From Soonwooa sp023440705 (GTDB lineage: Bacteria; Bacteroidota; Bacteroidia; Flavobacteriales; Weeksellaceae), in NCBI GenBank assembly GCA_023440705.1, contig JAEXRP010000003.1:62001-126000 (forward strand): DNA of 64,000 bases. Reading direction: 5' to 3'. The position numbers and the translations under genes are program-made. Of the stretch, positions 1 through 9,500 are shown piece by piece. How positions within the stretch are numbered: the first letter of the stretch is position 1; each line of letters begins with the position of its first letter. The notes under the pieces were generated by a model. That model did no database searches and had not been told where the DNA came from. It saw only the letters and a list, made by a program, of their open reading frames with translations.

Positions 1-1
1 T

Positions 2-634
2 GGAAAAAATAACGACGTAAAAGTTATCGTCCTAAAAAGTGCAGGTGAAAAAGCCTTTTGTGCTGGCGCTTCTTTCGATGAGTTAATCTCGATTAAAGAT
101 TTTGAAACAGGGAAAGTATTTTTCTCTGGTTTTGCAAATGTTATCAACGCGATGCGCAAATCTCCAAAGTTGATTATTGCGAGAATTCATGGCAAAGCTG
201 TTGGTGGCGGTGTTGGTATCGCTTGTGCTGCAGATTATACTTTTGCGACAGAAAATGCAGCGGTTAAGTTGAGCGAACTGGCGGTTGGTATTGGTCCTTT
301 TGTTATCGGTCCAGTGGTAGAAAAGAAAATCGGAACAGCGGCTTTCGCACAGTTGGCAATCAACGCCACCGAATTCTATTCGGCGGAGTGGGCGCGTGAG
401 AAAAATATGTTCCAAGATGTCTACGAAACAACGGAAGAAATGGACGCCGAAATCGAAATTCTAGCAGAGAAACTTGGAAAGTCTAATCCTGAAGCGATGT
501 TCCAACTAAAAGAAATCTTCTGGAAAGGTACAGAAAGTTGGGATTCACTTTTAACAGAGCGTGCTGCGGTTAGTGGACAATTGGTGTTATCGGAGTTTAC
601 GATTAACGCTATTAATAAGTTTAAAGCGAAATAG
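2..634 (+). CDS. Crotonase-family enoyl-CoA hydratase/isomerase, 5'-truncated
   Basis: The reading frame is open from base 2, so the N-terminus lies outside the window; about 210 codons remain. The visible part carries the crotonase oxyanion-hole segments: an AGEKAFCAGASFDEL-type motif near the left edge, then a GGGVGIACAADY motif. Crotonases act on acyl-CoA thioesters (hydration, isomerisation or decarboxylation) in the cytoplasm. In classical hydratases the first catalytic Glu sits two residues after the GGG; here that place is Gly, while the second Glu (in LSELAVGIG) is kept. The reaction is therefore probably not plain crotonyl-CoA hydration; methylglutaconyl-CoA-type or degradative paralogues are possible. 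A long hairpin with a T-rich tail follows the gene. Family call is firm, substrate unknown. Confidence 0.85.
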   Translation, partial: GKNNDVKVIVLKSAGEKAFCAGASFDELISIKDFETGKVFFSGFANVINAMRKSPKLIIARIHGKAVGGGVGIACAADYTFATENAAVKLSELAVGIGPFVIGPVVEKKIGTAAFAQLAINATEFYSAEWAREKNMFQDVYETTEEMDAEIEILAEKLGKSNPEAMFQLKEIFWKGTESWDSLLTERAAVSGQLVLSEFTINAINKFKAK

Positions 635-708
635 TTGTAAAGAAGAAAATCCACTATTGACAATAGAATGCATTTGTAACAACGGAGTAAATATATAACC
701 TAATTATC

Positions 709-776
709 AATGCTTGCTGAACGGAATCGAAATTTTGTAATTTTGATGGGGTTTAGCAAGCATTTAGTTTTTTAGA
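709..776 (+). terminator. Long hairpin with T-rich tail after the crotonase gene
   Basis: Arms 709-718 and 755-764 are perfect complements. An inner stem (727-735 with 740-748, one G-U pair) stacks within, and a TTTAGTTTTTT tail follows. This is most simply a rho-independent terminator of the upstream crotonase gene, although the stem is longer than usual. Confidence 0.55.
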
Positions 777-1005
777 AAGAGCCAATTGCTTTTTTACATC
801 ACGCTTGATATTCACCATTTCAAATCTTCTCGAACTTTTTTTCAAAGGAACTTCCTATATGCTGTTCCATCCGGGACGTAATTTTGTCACAATTTCAAGA
901 TTTGGCTTTATCTTTGAGAAAGATTAATTGGATTCGAGATACGAGTTACGAGTTATGCGAAAACAGAATCCATAATTGTAAACTTTGAACATTAAACTTA
1001 AAACC

Positions 1006-1106
1006 TTTCGTCGCTTCGAGTAGATTTTGAAAAAATCGTATCAAGAAGTCGTAATAAAAACTTCTCGATACAAAATTCTTTCAGAATTTCACTCGAAGTG
1101 ACGAAA
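1006..1106. repeat. Two-tier palindromic intergenic repeat
   Basis: Outer arms 1006-1021 and 1091-1106 are complementary over 16 bp with one mismatch (core TCGCTTCGAGT / ACTCGAAGTGA). Inner arms 1038-1048 and 1061-1071 are complementary over 11 bp with one mismatch. The inner right arm CTTCTCGATAC recurs as its exact reverse complement at 10631-10641, so this is a dispersed family. It lies in the 553-bp gap before the M3 peptidase gene. The rest of that gap (about 780-1000 and 1110-1187) is AT-rich, with short AATTTCAAAT-type repeats and no convincing gene. Confidence 0.6.
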
Positions 1107-1187
1107 CCGTAGAAACTTATAATATCAAATCGTGAACTTCGCCTATCGAATTTCAAATATCGAATTTCAAATTTCAAATAATTAAAA

Positions 1188-3200
1188 ATGAACATACTTA
1201 CTCAAAACTTCGATACACCTTATCAGACGCCACCTTTTGAAAACATCAAAAACGAAGATTATCTTCCTGCTTTCAAGGAATTAATTTCTGAATCAGAGAA
1301 AGAGATCAACGATATTGTCAACAATCCAGAAGATGCATCTTTCGCAAATACAATCGAAGCATTGGCTTATTCAGGTGAGAAATTGGATGTGGTTTCTAAT
1401 ATTTTTTTCAACTTAAATTCTGCCGAAACCAGCGACGAACTTCAGCAAATAGCTCAAGAAGTATCACCACTTTTAACAGAATATTCGTCTAAAATTTCGC
1501 AAAACGAAGCACTTTTCAATAAAATTAAAAAAGTTTACGACCAGAAATCAAAATACAATCTCAACGAAGAGCAACAAATGCTTTTGGATGAAACCTACAA
1601 AGGTTTTGTGAGAAGCGGCGCTTTACTCAACGATTCGGATAAAGAAAAATTGAAGCAAATCAATATGGATTTATCGGTGAAGTCGCTTCAATTCGGACAA
1701 AATGCGCTTGCGGCAACCAATGCGTATTTCAAGCATATCACCAACAAAGAAGATTTGTCAGGAATTCCTGAAGCAATTTTGGAGCAATACGCCGAAGAAG
1801 CCAAAGAACGTAATTTGGAAGGTTATGTTGTGACATTGCAGTATCCAAGCTATGTTCCGTTTATGACCTACGCAGAAAATCGTGAATTGAGAAAAGAATT
1901 GGCTTTAGCAAATGGTAAAAAATCCTTTGATGGTGGCGAATTTGACAATCAAAACCTTATCAAAGAAATCATCTCATTAAAACAAAAAAAAGCCGAACTT
2001 TTAGGTTATAAAAATTACGCAGATTACGTTCTTGAAGAGCGAATGGCGAAATCTCCAACTAAAGTTTTAGATTTCTTAAATGAGCTTTTAACGAAAGCAA
2101 AACCTTACGCCGAAAAAGAAATTGAAGAATTAAAAGCTTTAGCAAAAGCCGACGGAATCATAGATATGCAAGGTTACGATCATTCTTATTACGCCGAAAA
2201 ATTACGCAAAGCAAAATACGATTTCAACGATGAAGAATTGAAACCGTATTTTCCATTAAATCAAGTTCAAGACGCCGTTTTTGGATTAGCGAATCAACTT
2301 TTCGGATTGGAATTCAAAGAAGTTAATACCATTCAAAAATACCATTCGGATGTTCAAACCTACGAGGTTTTAGAAAATGGCGAATTAAAATCAATTCTTT
2401 ACACCGATTATTTCCCAAGAAAAGGAAAACGTGCAGGCGCCTGGATGACGAGTTATAAAAATCAATTCACAAAAGATGGCGAGAATTCTCGTCCACATAT
2501 TTCCATCGTTTGTAATTTCAGCAAACCGACGAAAGACACGCCAAGTTTGTTGACTTTCCAAGAAGTGACCACGCTTTTCCATGAATTTGGACACGCAATT
2601 CACGGAATGTTAGCCAATACACAATATCCAAATCTTTCGGGAACCTCCGTAAAATGGGATTTTGTAGAATTGCCATCTCAATTTTTGGAAAACTTCTGCT
2701 ACGAACCAGAATTCCTAAAAACATTTGCAAAACATTACAAAACAGGTGACGTTTTACCCAACGATAAAATTGAAAAAATCGAGCAATCCAAAAATTTCAT
2801 GGAAGGTTATCAAACGCTTCGTCAATTAGGTTTTGGATTGTTGGACATGGCGTATCACACGCATCCTAAAGATGTAGAAGATGTAAAAGCTTTTGAAGAC
2901 GCTCAAACTTCGAAAACCTCTTTATATCCAGTAAATCCAAAAACGGCGATGAGTCCGACTTTTTCGCATATTTTCCAAGGCGGATATTCGGCCGGATATT
3001 ATTCGTACAAATGGGCAGAGGTTTTGGATGCCGATGCTTTCGCGTATTTCAAGGAAACGGGAATTTTCAACCCCGAAACAGCCGCAAAATACAAAGTTCT
3101 ATTATCATCCGGCGGAACCAAAGACCCAATGGAATTGTACAAAAACTTCCGTGGCAGCGAACCAAAAGTAGAAAGCCTTTTGAAAAGAGCTTTTGGATAA
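1188..3200 (+). CDS. dcp: M3-family zinc metallopeptidase (peptidyl-dipeptidase Dcp / oligopeptidase-like)
   Basis: This 670-residue protein has the length and architecture of the thimet oligopeptidase/Dcp family: a mostly helical N-terminal half, then the catalytic core. The zinc site HEFGH is at residues 465-469, inside FHEFGHAIHGML, with the third ligand Glu at 494 (FVELPSQ). The family trims short peptides inside the cell. No signal peptide is visible, so cytoplasmic action is expected. The ATG at 1188 follows a repeat-rich AT region with no clear Shine-Dalgarno sequence. The gene appears monocistronic. Dcp is a better fit than PepF by overall sequence impression, but the exact specificity (dipeptidyl release or endopeptidase) cannot be settled here. 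Confidence 0.9.
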   Translation: MNILTQNFDTPYQTPPFENIKNEDYLPAFKELISESEKEINDIVNNPEDASFANTIEALAYSGEKLDVVSNIFFNLNSAETSDELQQIAQEVSPLLTEYSSKISQNEALFNKIKKVYDQKSKYNLNEEQQMLLDETYKGFVRSGALLNDSDKEKLKQINMDLSVKSLQFGQNALAATNAYFKHITNKEDLSGIPEAILEQYAEEAKERNLEGYVVTLQYPSYVPFMTYAENRELRKELALANGKKSFDGGEFDNQNLIKEIISLKQKKAELLGYKNYADYVLEERMAKSPTKVLDFLNELLTKAKPYAEKEIEELKALAKADGIIDMQGYDHSYYAEKLRKAKYDFNDEELKPYFPLNQVQDAVFGLANQLFGLEFKEVNTIQKYHSDVQTYEVLENGELKSILYTDYFPRKGKRAGAWMTSYKNQFTKDGENSRPHISIVCNFSKPTKDTPSLLTFQEVTTLFHEFGHAIHGMLANTQYPNLSGTSVKWDFVELPSQFLENFCYEPEFLKTFAKHYKTGDVLPNDKIEKIEQSKNFMEGYQTLRQLGFGLLDMAYHTHPKDVEDVKAFEDAQTSKTSLYPVNPKTAMSPTFSHIFQGGYSAGYYSYKWAEVLDADAFAYFKETGIFNPETAAKYKVLLSSGGTKDPMELYKNFRGSEPKVESLLKRAFG

Positions 3201-3239
3201 AAAAATGTTCTACAAATATTGTAACATTAATCTAGTATA

Positions 3240-3290
3240 AACTACATATCCATAAACTATTTTATGAAAATTGATTATGGATATGTAGTT
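3240..3290. repeat. 16-bp perfect inverted repeat spanning a start codon
   Basis: Arms 3240-3255 and 3275-3290 are exact reverse complements (AACTACATATCCATAA and its complement), separated by 19 nt. The ATG of the following small gene (3264) lies in the loop, and its codons 5-9 form most of the right arm. There is no T-run after it, so a terminator is unlikely. In RNA it would be a stable stem around the initiation region; in DNA it could be an operator. Confidence 0.8.
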
Positions 3291-3479
3291 CCTTTTGTAT
3301 TGTTTTTAATTGGATATCCAATCGTAAAAGGAACTGCAAAAAATATAATAGAAATTGGAAATTACAAGTTTAACTATTCTCTAAATCATATTATTGCTGC
3401 AGTAATTTTTGTACTAATATATTTGGTTTTTAAATTCTTAAAATACAAATCACAACCAAATGCAAAACGAAGCAATTAA
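3264..3479 (+). CDS. Small two-helix membrane protein, unknown function
   Basis: A 71-residue protein with two clear hydrophobic stretches (about residues 7-20 and 43-60) joined by a short polar loop, and a basic, polar C-terminus. I do not recognise a named family. It is supported by its position (its 3' end overlaps the next gene by 20 bp) and by sensible membrane topology. Its start codon sits in the loop of a perfect inverted repeat, suggesting controlled initiation. It is short, so confidence that it is translated is moderate. Confidence 0.5.
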   Translation: MKIDYGYVVPFVLFLIGYPIVKGTAKNIIEIGNYKFNYSLNHIIAAVIFVLIYLVFKFLKYKSQPNAKRSN

Positions 3480-3831
3480 TTACATCAATTCGCACAACCT
3501 TATCGGAATAAAAGCTGGAAAGGAACGCGAAACTTTTCTTGAAATTTGGATGGTAACCGTTAACAATCGAATTTTTGCACGCTCTTGGGGATTTGCAGAA
3601 AGAAGTTGGTACAACACTTTTCTAAATGATTCGAACAGCGAAATAAAATGCGGTGACCAAGTTTTTAAAATCAAAGCTGAAATTCCAAATGATTTAGATG
3701 CTTTAAACGAAAAAATTAGTCAAGCTTATTTGGACAAATACGATTCTGGAGATAATTCTTATTACGCCAAAGGAATTATAGAACAAAACCACGTTGAAAG
3801 AACGATGGAATTTATCATTCAAGAACCTTAA
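3460..3831 (+). CDS. DUF2255 family protein
   Basis: A 123-residue soluble protein without signal peptide. The pattern (a tryptophan-containing strand EIWMVTVNNRIFARSWG, then SWYNTF, and a C-terminal DKIxxAYxxKY-like helix) matches my memory of DUF2255, a small split-barrel-like family of unknown function. The ATG lies inside the end of the upstream membrane-protein gene (20-bp overlap), suggesting translational coupling, and the YchJ-like gene follows after 20 bp, so the three may form one transcript. No catalytic residues can be pointed to. Confidence 0.65.
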   Translation: MQNEAINYINSHNLIGIKAGKERETFLEIWMVTVNNRIFARSWGFAERSWYNTFLNDSNSEIKCGDQVFKIKAEIPNDLDALNEKISQAYLDKYDSGDNSYYAKGIIEQNHVERTMEFIIQEP

Positions 3832-3851
3832 ACTATAAACTCTCAACAAAA

Positions 3852-4232
3852 ATGACTTGTCCTTGCTGCTCTGGGAAAACCTACGAAGAATGTTGTCAGC
3901 CTTTCCACAAAGGTGATAAAACAGCACCAACCGCCGAAGCTTTGATGCGTTCTCGTTTTTCTGCTTTTGCGATTCCAAATGCTGATTATCTTTGGGAAAC
4001 GACACTTCCTTCCAAAAGAAAATTCCATGATAAAGCCGAATTGCAAGAATGGGGCGAAATAAATACTTGGACCAAATTGGAAATTGTCAGAACTCCAGCA
4101 CTTAATCAAGTGGAGTTCAAAGCCTATTACACCAACCAAGATGGGAAACTGCAAGTTCACCATGAGTTTTCATATTTTCAACCTGTAAAAGGTCGTTGGT
4201 ATTATGTTTCGGGAGATTTTTTTGAAAATTAG
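3852..4232 (+). CDS. YchJ-family (UPF0225) protein with SEC-C-type metal-binding motif
   Basis: A 126-residue protein. The N-terminus carries the cysteine cluster CPCCSGKTYEECC typical of the SEC-C/YchJ zinc-binding knuckle. It is followed by the YchJ signature ALMRSRFSAF at residues 35-44 and an NTF2-like remainder ending in GRWYYVSGDF. YchJ proteins are small metal-binding proteins of unclear role; the SEC-C knuckle in SecA contacts SecB or ribosomes, but no such role is implied here. Its length is slightly below E. coli YchJ because a second, C-terminal cysteine motif is absent. Third gene of a probable 3-gene unit. Confidence 0.8.
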   Translation: MTCPCCSGKTYEECCQPFHKGDKTAPTAEALMRSRFSAFAIPNADYLWETTLPSKRKFHDKAELQEWGEINTWTKLEIVRTPALNQVEFKAYYTNQDGKLQVHHEFSYFQPVKGRWYYVSGDFFEN

Positions 4233-4305
4233 AAAAACATGAAAACTATTTCCATAAAACATATTTTCACTTATTTTTACCAAAAAAACACTCATTTTTA
4301 AATAA

Positions 4306-4869
4306 ATGAAGAAGATACTACTCATATTCAGCTTATTGTTCATTGCGGTTTTGAATGCTCAAAACAATGCAGATCAAAAAGACTTAAAACCTATCATCGA
4401 ACAAATTATTGATGGTTTTGCAACTAAAAATGCAGATAAAATCAATGCTTTCGTCAACAAAGATTTAGGAATCGGTGTTGTTTTTAAATCTGAAAACCAA
4501 ATCAACTATCTCAATCTTGAAGAGATGGATTTTGGTTTAAACTTCCCTAGTCAAAAGGCTTTTTGGAGTGTTACAAAATCACCAACCATTAAATTTGAAA
4601 GAACGCCTGGTTTTAATCCTGAGAAAAAAATATGGAGCAGTTACGGAACATATTGTCAAATCGATTCGCCGATTGTGCTTTATTTTTTGGATGAATTTGC
4701 AGAACGAGGCAACGACTTTTCTGACCAAACTATTTTTAAAGTTAACGAAAACACAAAAAATACAGCTTACATTGTTTTGGCTGAGAAAAACGCAAAAGGG
4801 CTACAATTTGTTTTAACGAAAATCGATGGTAATTGGACTTTGACGTTTTTTGATCTTCTGAATATTTAA
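4306..4869 (+). CDS. Secreted hypothetical protein with signal peptide
   Basis: 187 residues. The N-terminus has the shape of a Sec signal peptide ending at LNAQ (residues 1-19), the usual Bacteroidota cleavage context before Q. The mature part starts with a helix containing IIDGFATKNADKINAFVNK, which resembles SnoaL/NTF2-like or DUF4440-type secreted proteins, but I cannot assign a family. A periplasmic or outer-membrane-associated location is inferred. It is separated by about 70 AT-rich bases from the gene upstream and is convergent with the DUF2132 gene, with only 7 bp between their stops. Confidence 0.65.
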   Translation: MKKILLIFSLLFIAVLNAQNNADQKDLKPIIEQIIDGFATKNADKINAFVNKDLGIGVVFKSENQINYLNLEEMDFGLNFPSQKAFWSVTKSPTIKFERTPGFNPEKKIWSSYGTYCQIDSPIVLYFLDEFAERGNDFSDQTIFKVNENTKNTAYIVLAEKNAKGLQFVLTKIDGNWTLTFFDLLNI

Positions 4870-4876
4870 ATTTTTA

Positions 4877-5116
4877 TTACAAATTTTTCTTTTTCTGCCT
4901 CAAAACATATAAATACAAACTTTCCACTTTGGTACGTGCCCAAGGCGTTTTGCGAAGAAATTTTAGCGAAGACGACACACTGGGATTCTCACCAGTAAAG
5001 CATTTGATGTTAATTTGCTTTCCCAATTCGCCATAGCCTTTGTAATATTCTAAAAGCTCTTCTAAAATGGTATCCAAACGTTTCCCGTGAAGTGGATCTT
5101 TAGAATTTTCGTCCAT
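4877..5116 (-). CDS. DUF2132 / VF530-type DNA-binding protein
   Basis: A 79-residue basic protein with the full DUF2132 (VF530) pattern: DPLHGKRLDTILEEL at the start, YGELGKQINIKCF in the middle, and the invariant SLKFLRKTPWARTKVE segment with an aromatic LYLYVLR tail. The family is a small helical fold related to SNF2-like or DNA-binding modules of unknown cellular role. Length is typical and the ATG start is well placed. It stands alone, convergent with the secreted protein gene upstream. Confidence 0.85.
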   Translation of the reverse strand: MDENSKDPLHGKRLDTILEELLEYYKGYGELGKQINIKCFTGENPSVSSSLKFLRKTPWARTKVESLYLYVLRQKKKNL

Positions 5117-5220
5117 ATTTTTTTTAAAGAAAATACTAAAACGAAAAGCTTAGTTTGCAATTTTTCATTTTAAATTCCTAGCAAACTTCACTATCTTAGC
5201 TTCATTAAACAGGCTTAAAA

Positions 5221-5382
5221 ATGAGCAGAAATACGGATGCCAACCGAAAAGCGCACAAGAAAAAAATCGACCAAAAGAAGAGGAAAGCTCAAGAAGCCGA
5301 AGAAAAACGAAAATCTCGATTAAAAGAAATCAGAGCTAGTTTTACTGAAAAGGAGAATCAACAAGAAAATAGCGAATCATGA
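5221..5382 (+). CDS. Small highly charged protein (53 aa) coupled to sbcD
   Basis: An ATG at 5221 opens 53 codons ending at TGA 5380-5382. The product is almost entirely Lys, Arg, Glu and Gln, with an RNTDANRKAHKKKIDQKK start and a predicted single helix or coiled coil. Its stop overlaps the sbcD start (ATGA, 5379-5382), the classic signature of translational coupling, which is the main reason to accept so short a gene. No family recognised. It might be a nucleic-acid-binding accessory or simply a leader cistron. Confidence 0.55.
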   Translation: MSRNTDANRKAHKKKIDQKKRKAQEAEEKRKSRLKEIRASFTEKENQQENSES

Positions 5383-6584
5383 AAATTTTACATACTGCCG
5401 ATTGGCATTTAGGGAAGCGTCTTGACCGATTTTCACGATTGGAGGAACAAGTTTCGGTGATGAATGAAATTATCGAAATCGCTGATGAACAAAAGGTTGA
5501 TTTAGTTTTGGTTGCGGGCGATTTGTTCGATAATTTCAATCCAAGTGTTGAGGCGGTTGAACTTTTTTATAAAACCTTAAAACGACTTTCCAACAACGGA
5601 AAACGTCCTGTAATCGCCATTGCTGGAAATCACGATTCCCCCAATTTAATAGATGCGCCAGATCCTTTGGCTCGTGAATGCGGCATTATTCTTATCGGAC
5701 ATCCTCAAGCAAAAATTCAAGAATTTGAATTAGAAAATTTTCAAATTATAAATTCTCAGGAAGGCTTTTTAGAATTAAAATTGAATCAATTCGAGTATCC
5801 AATTCGACTAATTCATACCGCTTACGCTAATGAAGTTCGACTAAAACAATATTTCGGTGAAGAAAAAGAAAAAGCCTTGAACCAAACTTTAGCTGAGCAT
5901 TGGAAAACAATTGCAGATGAATTCTGTGATGAAAATGGCGTTAATATTTTGACTACGCATTTATACATGAATAAGCGTGGTGCTGCACTTTTAGAAGAAC
6001 CCGAAGGTGAAAAACCAATCAAAATCGGAAATGCAGATATGGTCTATTCCGATGCAATTCCGAATCAAATTCAGTATACCGCTTTGGGACATTTGCATGG
6101 ATTTCGAAATATTGGAACGGAACAAATTCCTGTTATTTACAGCTCTTCACCGCTTTGTTATAGTTTTTCGGAGGCTGGACAAACCAAATACATTTCCATT
6201 ATTAATGCAAAACCTAATGAAAACGTTTCTTTTGAAAAAATTGAATTAAAATCTGGACGGCAATTGGTTAGAAAAAGTTTCGATAACGTTGATGAAACAA
6301 TAACTTGGCTGACAGAAAATCCCAATACTTTAATTGAACTAACCATCGAATCCGATTCGTATTTAAAAGCGGAAGACCGCAAAAGAATTTTTCAAAGTCA
6401 TGACGGCATTATTTATTTGATTCCCAAAGTGAAAAACATCGAAAATCAAAAGACTGAAATCGCTGAAATTGATATCACCAAAGACTTAGAACCGCTTTTC
6501 ATTGATTATTTCAAATCGAAAAATGCAAATCAAGAACCGAATGAAGAGTTAATGCAACTTCTTCAAGAAATTAAAAACGCTTAA
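5379..6584 (+). CDS. sbcD: Exonuclease SbcCD, nuclease subunit SbcD
   Basis: 401 residues, typical length. Calcineurin-like metallophosphoesterase motifs are in order: D8-x-H10 in the N-terminal TADWHLGK, D48 in AGDLFD, N84-H85-D86 in AGNHDSP, and later TTHLYM and ALGHLHG histidine motifs. SbcD pairs with SbcC as an ATP-dependent dsDNA exonuclease and hairpin endonuclease that processes palindromes and blocked ends. The start overlaps the stop of the small charged ORF by 4 bp, and sbcC begins immediately after its stop codon, so the three are one translational unit. Confidence 0.97.
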   Translation: MKILHTADWHLGKRLDRFSRLEEQVSVMNEIIEIADEQKVDLVLVAGDLFDNFNPSVEAVELFYKTLKRLSNNGKRPVIAIAGNHDSPNLIDAPDPLARECGIILIGHPQAKIQEFELENFQIINSQEGFLELKLNQFEYPIRLIHTAYANEVRLKQYFGEEKEKALNQTLAEHWKTIADEFCDENGVNILTTHLYMNKRGAALLEEPEGEKPIKIGNADMVYSDAIPNQIQYTALGHLHGFRNIGTEQIPVIYSSSPLCYSFSEAGQTKYISIINAKPNENVSFEKIELKSGRQLVRKSFDNVDETITWLTENPNTLIELTIESDSYLKAEDRKRIFQSHDGIIYLIPKVKNIENQKTEIAEIDITKDLEPLFIDYFKSKNANQEPNEELMQLLQEIKNA

Positions 6585-9500
6585 ATGATTCCACAAAAAC
6601 TCACTATAGAAGGACTTTACTCGTATCAGGAACGTCAAAGTATCGATTTTTCCAATCTTACGGAAGCGGGATTGTTTGGGATTTTCGGGGCGGTTGGTTC
6701 TGGGAAATCGTCGATTTTGGAAGCGATTTCTTTTGCGTTATATGGCGAAACCGAGCGATTGAATGCTCGTGATAAGCGTGCGTACAACATGATGAACTTA
6801 AAATCCAATCGTTCGTATATTGAATTTGATTTCATCAATCACGAAAATAAATTGTTTCGGGCAACGCGAGAATACAAACGAAATTCTAAGAATTTTGAAG
6901 ATGTAAAGCCAGCTTCGGCAGTGTTTTATGAATTTAAAAATGAAACTTGGGAAGCTTTGAATCACGTGAATGCAGAAGAAATTATTGGTTTAAATTATTC
7001 CAATTTCAAACGCACGATTATTATTCCACAAGGACAATTCAAGGAATTCTTGGATTTAGGAGTTAAGGATAGAACTCAAATGATGAGCGAGATTTTTCCC
7101 AAATTAAGAGAATATGATTTACAAGATAAAATTTCAATTTTAAATAAAAAAAATCAAACGGAACTCGATCAACTTGAAGGAAAACTTTCAGGTTTTGAAA
7201 CGATTTCAGAAGAACATATTGCTACGCAAAAAGAGAATTTAATTCAAGCAAAAACGGCTCAAGAAAATTTAAAACTAGAATTTGAAAAAGTCAATTCGCA
7301 TTATCAACAATTAAAAAATCTGAAATCGGATTTCGAACTGCTTTCAAAAAAAGAAACTGATTTTTCGGAATCAGAAAAAAATAAAGAAACAATTGATGCT
7401 AAAGAAAATCAATTAAAGCTTTATCAATCGACATTTCGAGTATTTAACGACGATTTAAAAGAAAGAAATAGAAATCAAAATCTTTTAAAATCTACGGAAG
7501 AGCAATTGAAATTGGTTGACGACAATTGGAAATCGTTGACAAATAATTCTAATCAATTACAAAAATCAAAAGAAGAATTGCAACCAAAAGTTGATGCGCT
7601 CCCGAAACAAAAAGTTCTTGAGCAAGATTTAGAATTGTTGTTTCATATAAAAACCGATGAATCCAAACTTGCAAAAAATGCTGTAAGTACGATTGAAGGA
7701 GAAAAGTTTGTAAAAGAATTTAAAGCAAAAGAAGAAGAAACTTCCGCAAAAATTCAAAATCAAGAGCAGGAAATATCAAACTTAAAATCTGAATTAATTT
7801 CGTCTGCAACTTTGATTGAAGTTGGCGAATGGTTTTCGAAAAAGCAAAATTTGTCTGACAATTTAGTTAAGGAAAAAACCAATCTTGAGGTTAACAAAAA
7901 GTCTATTGAAAATCTTGATGAAAAACTAAAAAAGCTTGATGCAGAAAAACTTTCCACAGAAATTTCAAATTTAAAAGAGAAAAAAGAAAAGCTCCAAAAC
8001 CAGAAAAATAAGCTGGAAGTTTCACGCCAACTTTCGCATTATTCCACCGAATTACAAAATGGAAAAGCTTGTCCGTTGTGCGGTTCGGAACATCATCCGT
8101 CGATTGCGGTTTTCGAAAATGTGAGCAATGATTTGAAAGTTTTAGAAGAAAAACTTTTGGCTTTAAGTGGACAATTGGAAAGTTTAGAACAAAAAACGAA
8201 GGAAGCCGAGAGGTTCCAACAAGAAAAAAACTTGGTTTCGCAACAAGGAAAACTAATTCAAAATTCGATTGAAACGATAGAAAAGCAGATTTCAGATTTG
8301 GAAAAAACCTTCATTTGGAAAGACTTTTCAAAAGACAATTTTGATGAATTTCAAAAACGAAAAGCAGAAAATCAAAACAAAGAGCTTCAACTAAAAACGA
8401 AAGAGAAAGAACTTGAAACTTCCCGAACTGAACTAGATTCCATTCGAAAAAAACTAGATAAAGCCAATCAACGTTTTCAAGAAATTTCGAATGAAAATTT
8501 AGAATTTAAGACTAAAATTGCAAGCAACACAGCGCTTTTAAAAGAATTAAACCCTAACGATTATTCTGAAAAAGCGGAATCAGAAATTCAATTGCAGCTT
8601 GAAAATTTAAAACAAGAAAACCAGAATACAGAAACTGTTTGGAATCATCTTAATACAGAAATCCAAGAAAATCAAGTCAAATTATCGTCAGAAAACACGA
8701 AGCGCGAGCAATTTCAAAAGCAAGTTTTGGATTTGAATTCTCAATTGGAAAAGATTCAAAATCAATTGAATGAGAATTTAGAAAAATCGGATTTCGTTGA
8801 TCTTGACGCAGTTTTAGAAGTTTTGAATCAAAATTTAGACGAGCAAAATATTCAACAAGAAATTCAAAATTTTAAAATTCAATTCGAAACTTTGAAAAAC
8901 AGCATTTCGGAATTGAAGGAAAAATTAATGGATTTTTCGTTTGATGAAAATCAATTTTTAGAATCTGAAAACCTATTTAAAACTAAAGAATCTGAACTTG
9001 CGGAAGCCAATAAATTGGCTATTCAAATCACTGCTGAAATCACTCGTTTAGAACAAGAATTCAAGAAAAAAGAAGATTTGTTGAAGGAACAAGCTGCACT
9101 TTCTAAACGAGCTGACAATCTTAAAACGATGTTTAATCTCTTTAAAGGAGCAGGTTTTGTGCAATATGTTTCTTCCATTTATTTGCGACAATTATGTGAT
9201 CATGCCAATGTTCGATTCCACAGAATGACGCGCAATCAATTAAGTTTGCAACTGAATGATAACAACGATTTCGAAATTGTCGATTTCCTCAACGAAGGTC
9301 GTAGTCGAAGTGTGAAAACGCTTTCTGGCGGTCAAGCTTTCCAAGTTTCGTTGAGTTTGGCATTGGCTTTAGCAGAATCGGTGCAATCCAATGCGAAGGC
9401 GGAAAAGAATTTCTTCTTTATTGATGAAGGTTTTGGGACGCAAGACGTAGAATCCGTTAATATCGTTTTTGAAACCTTAATAAATCTCCAAAAAGAAAAC

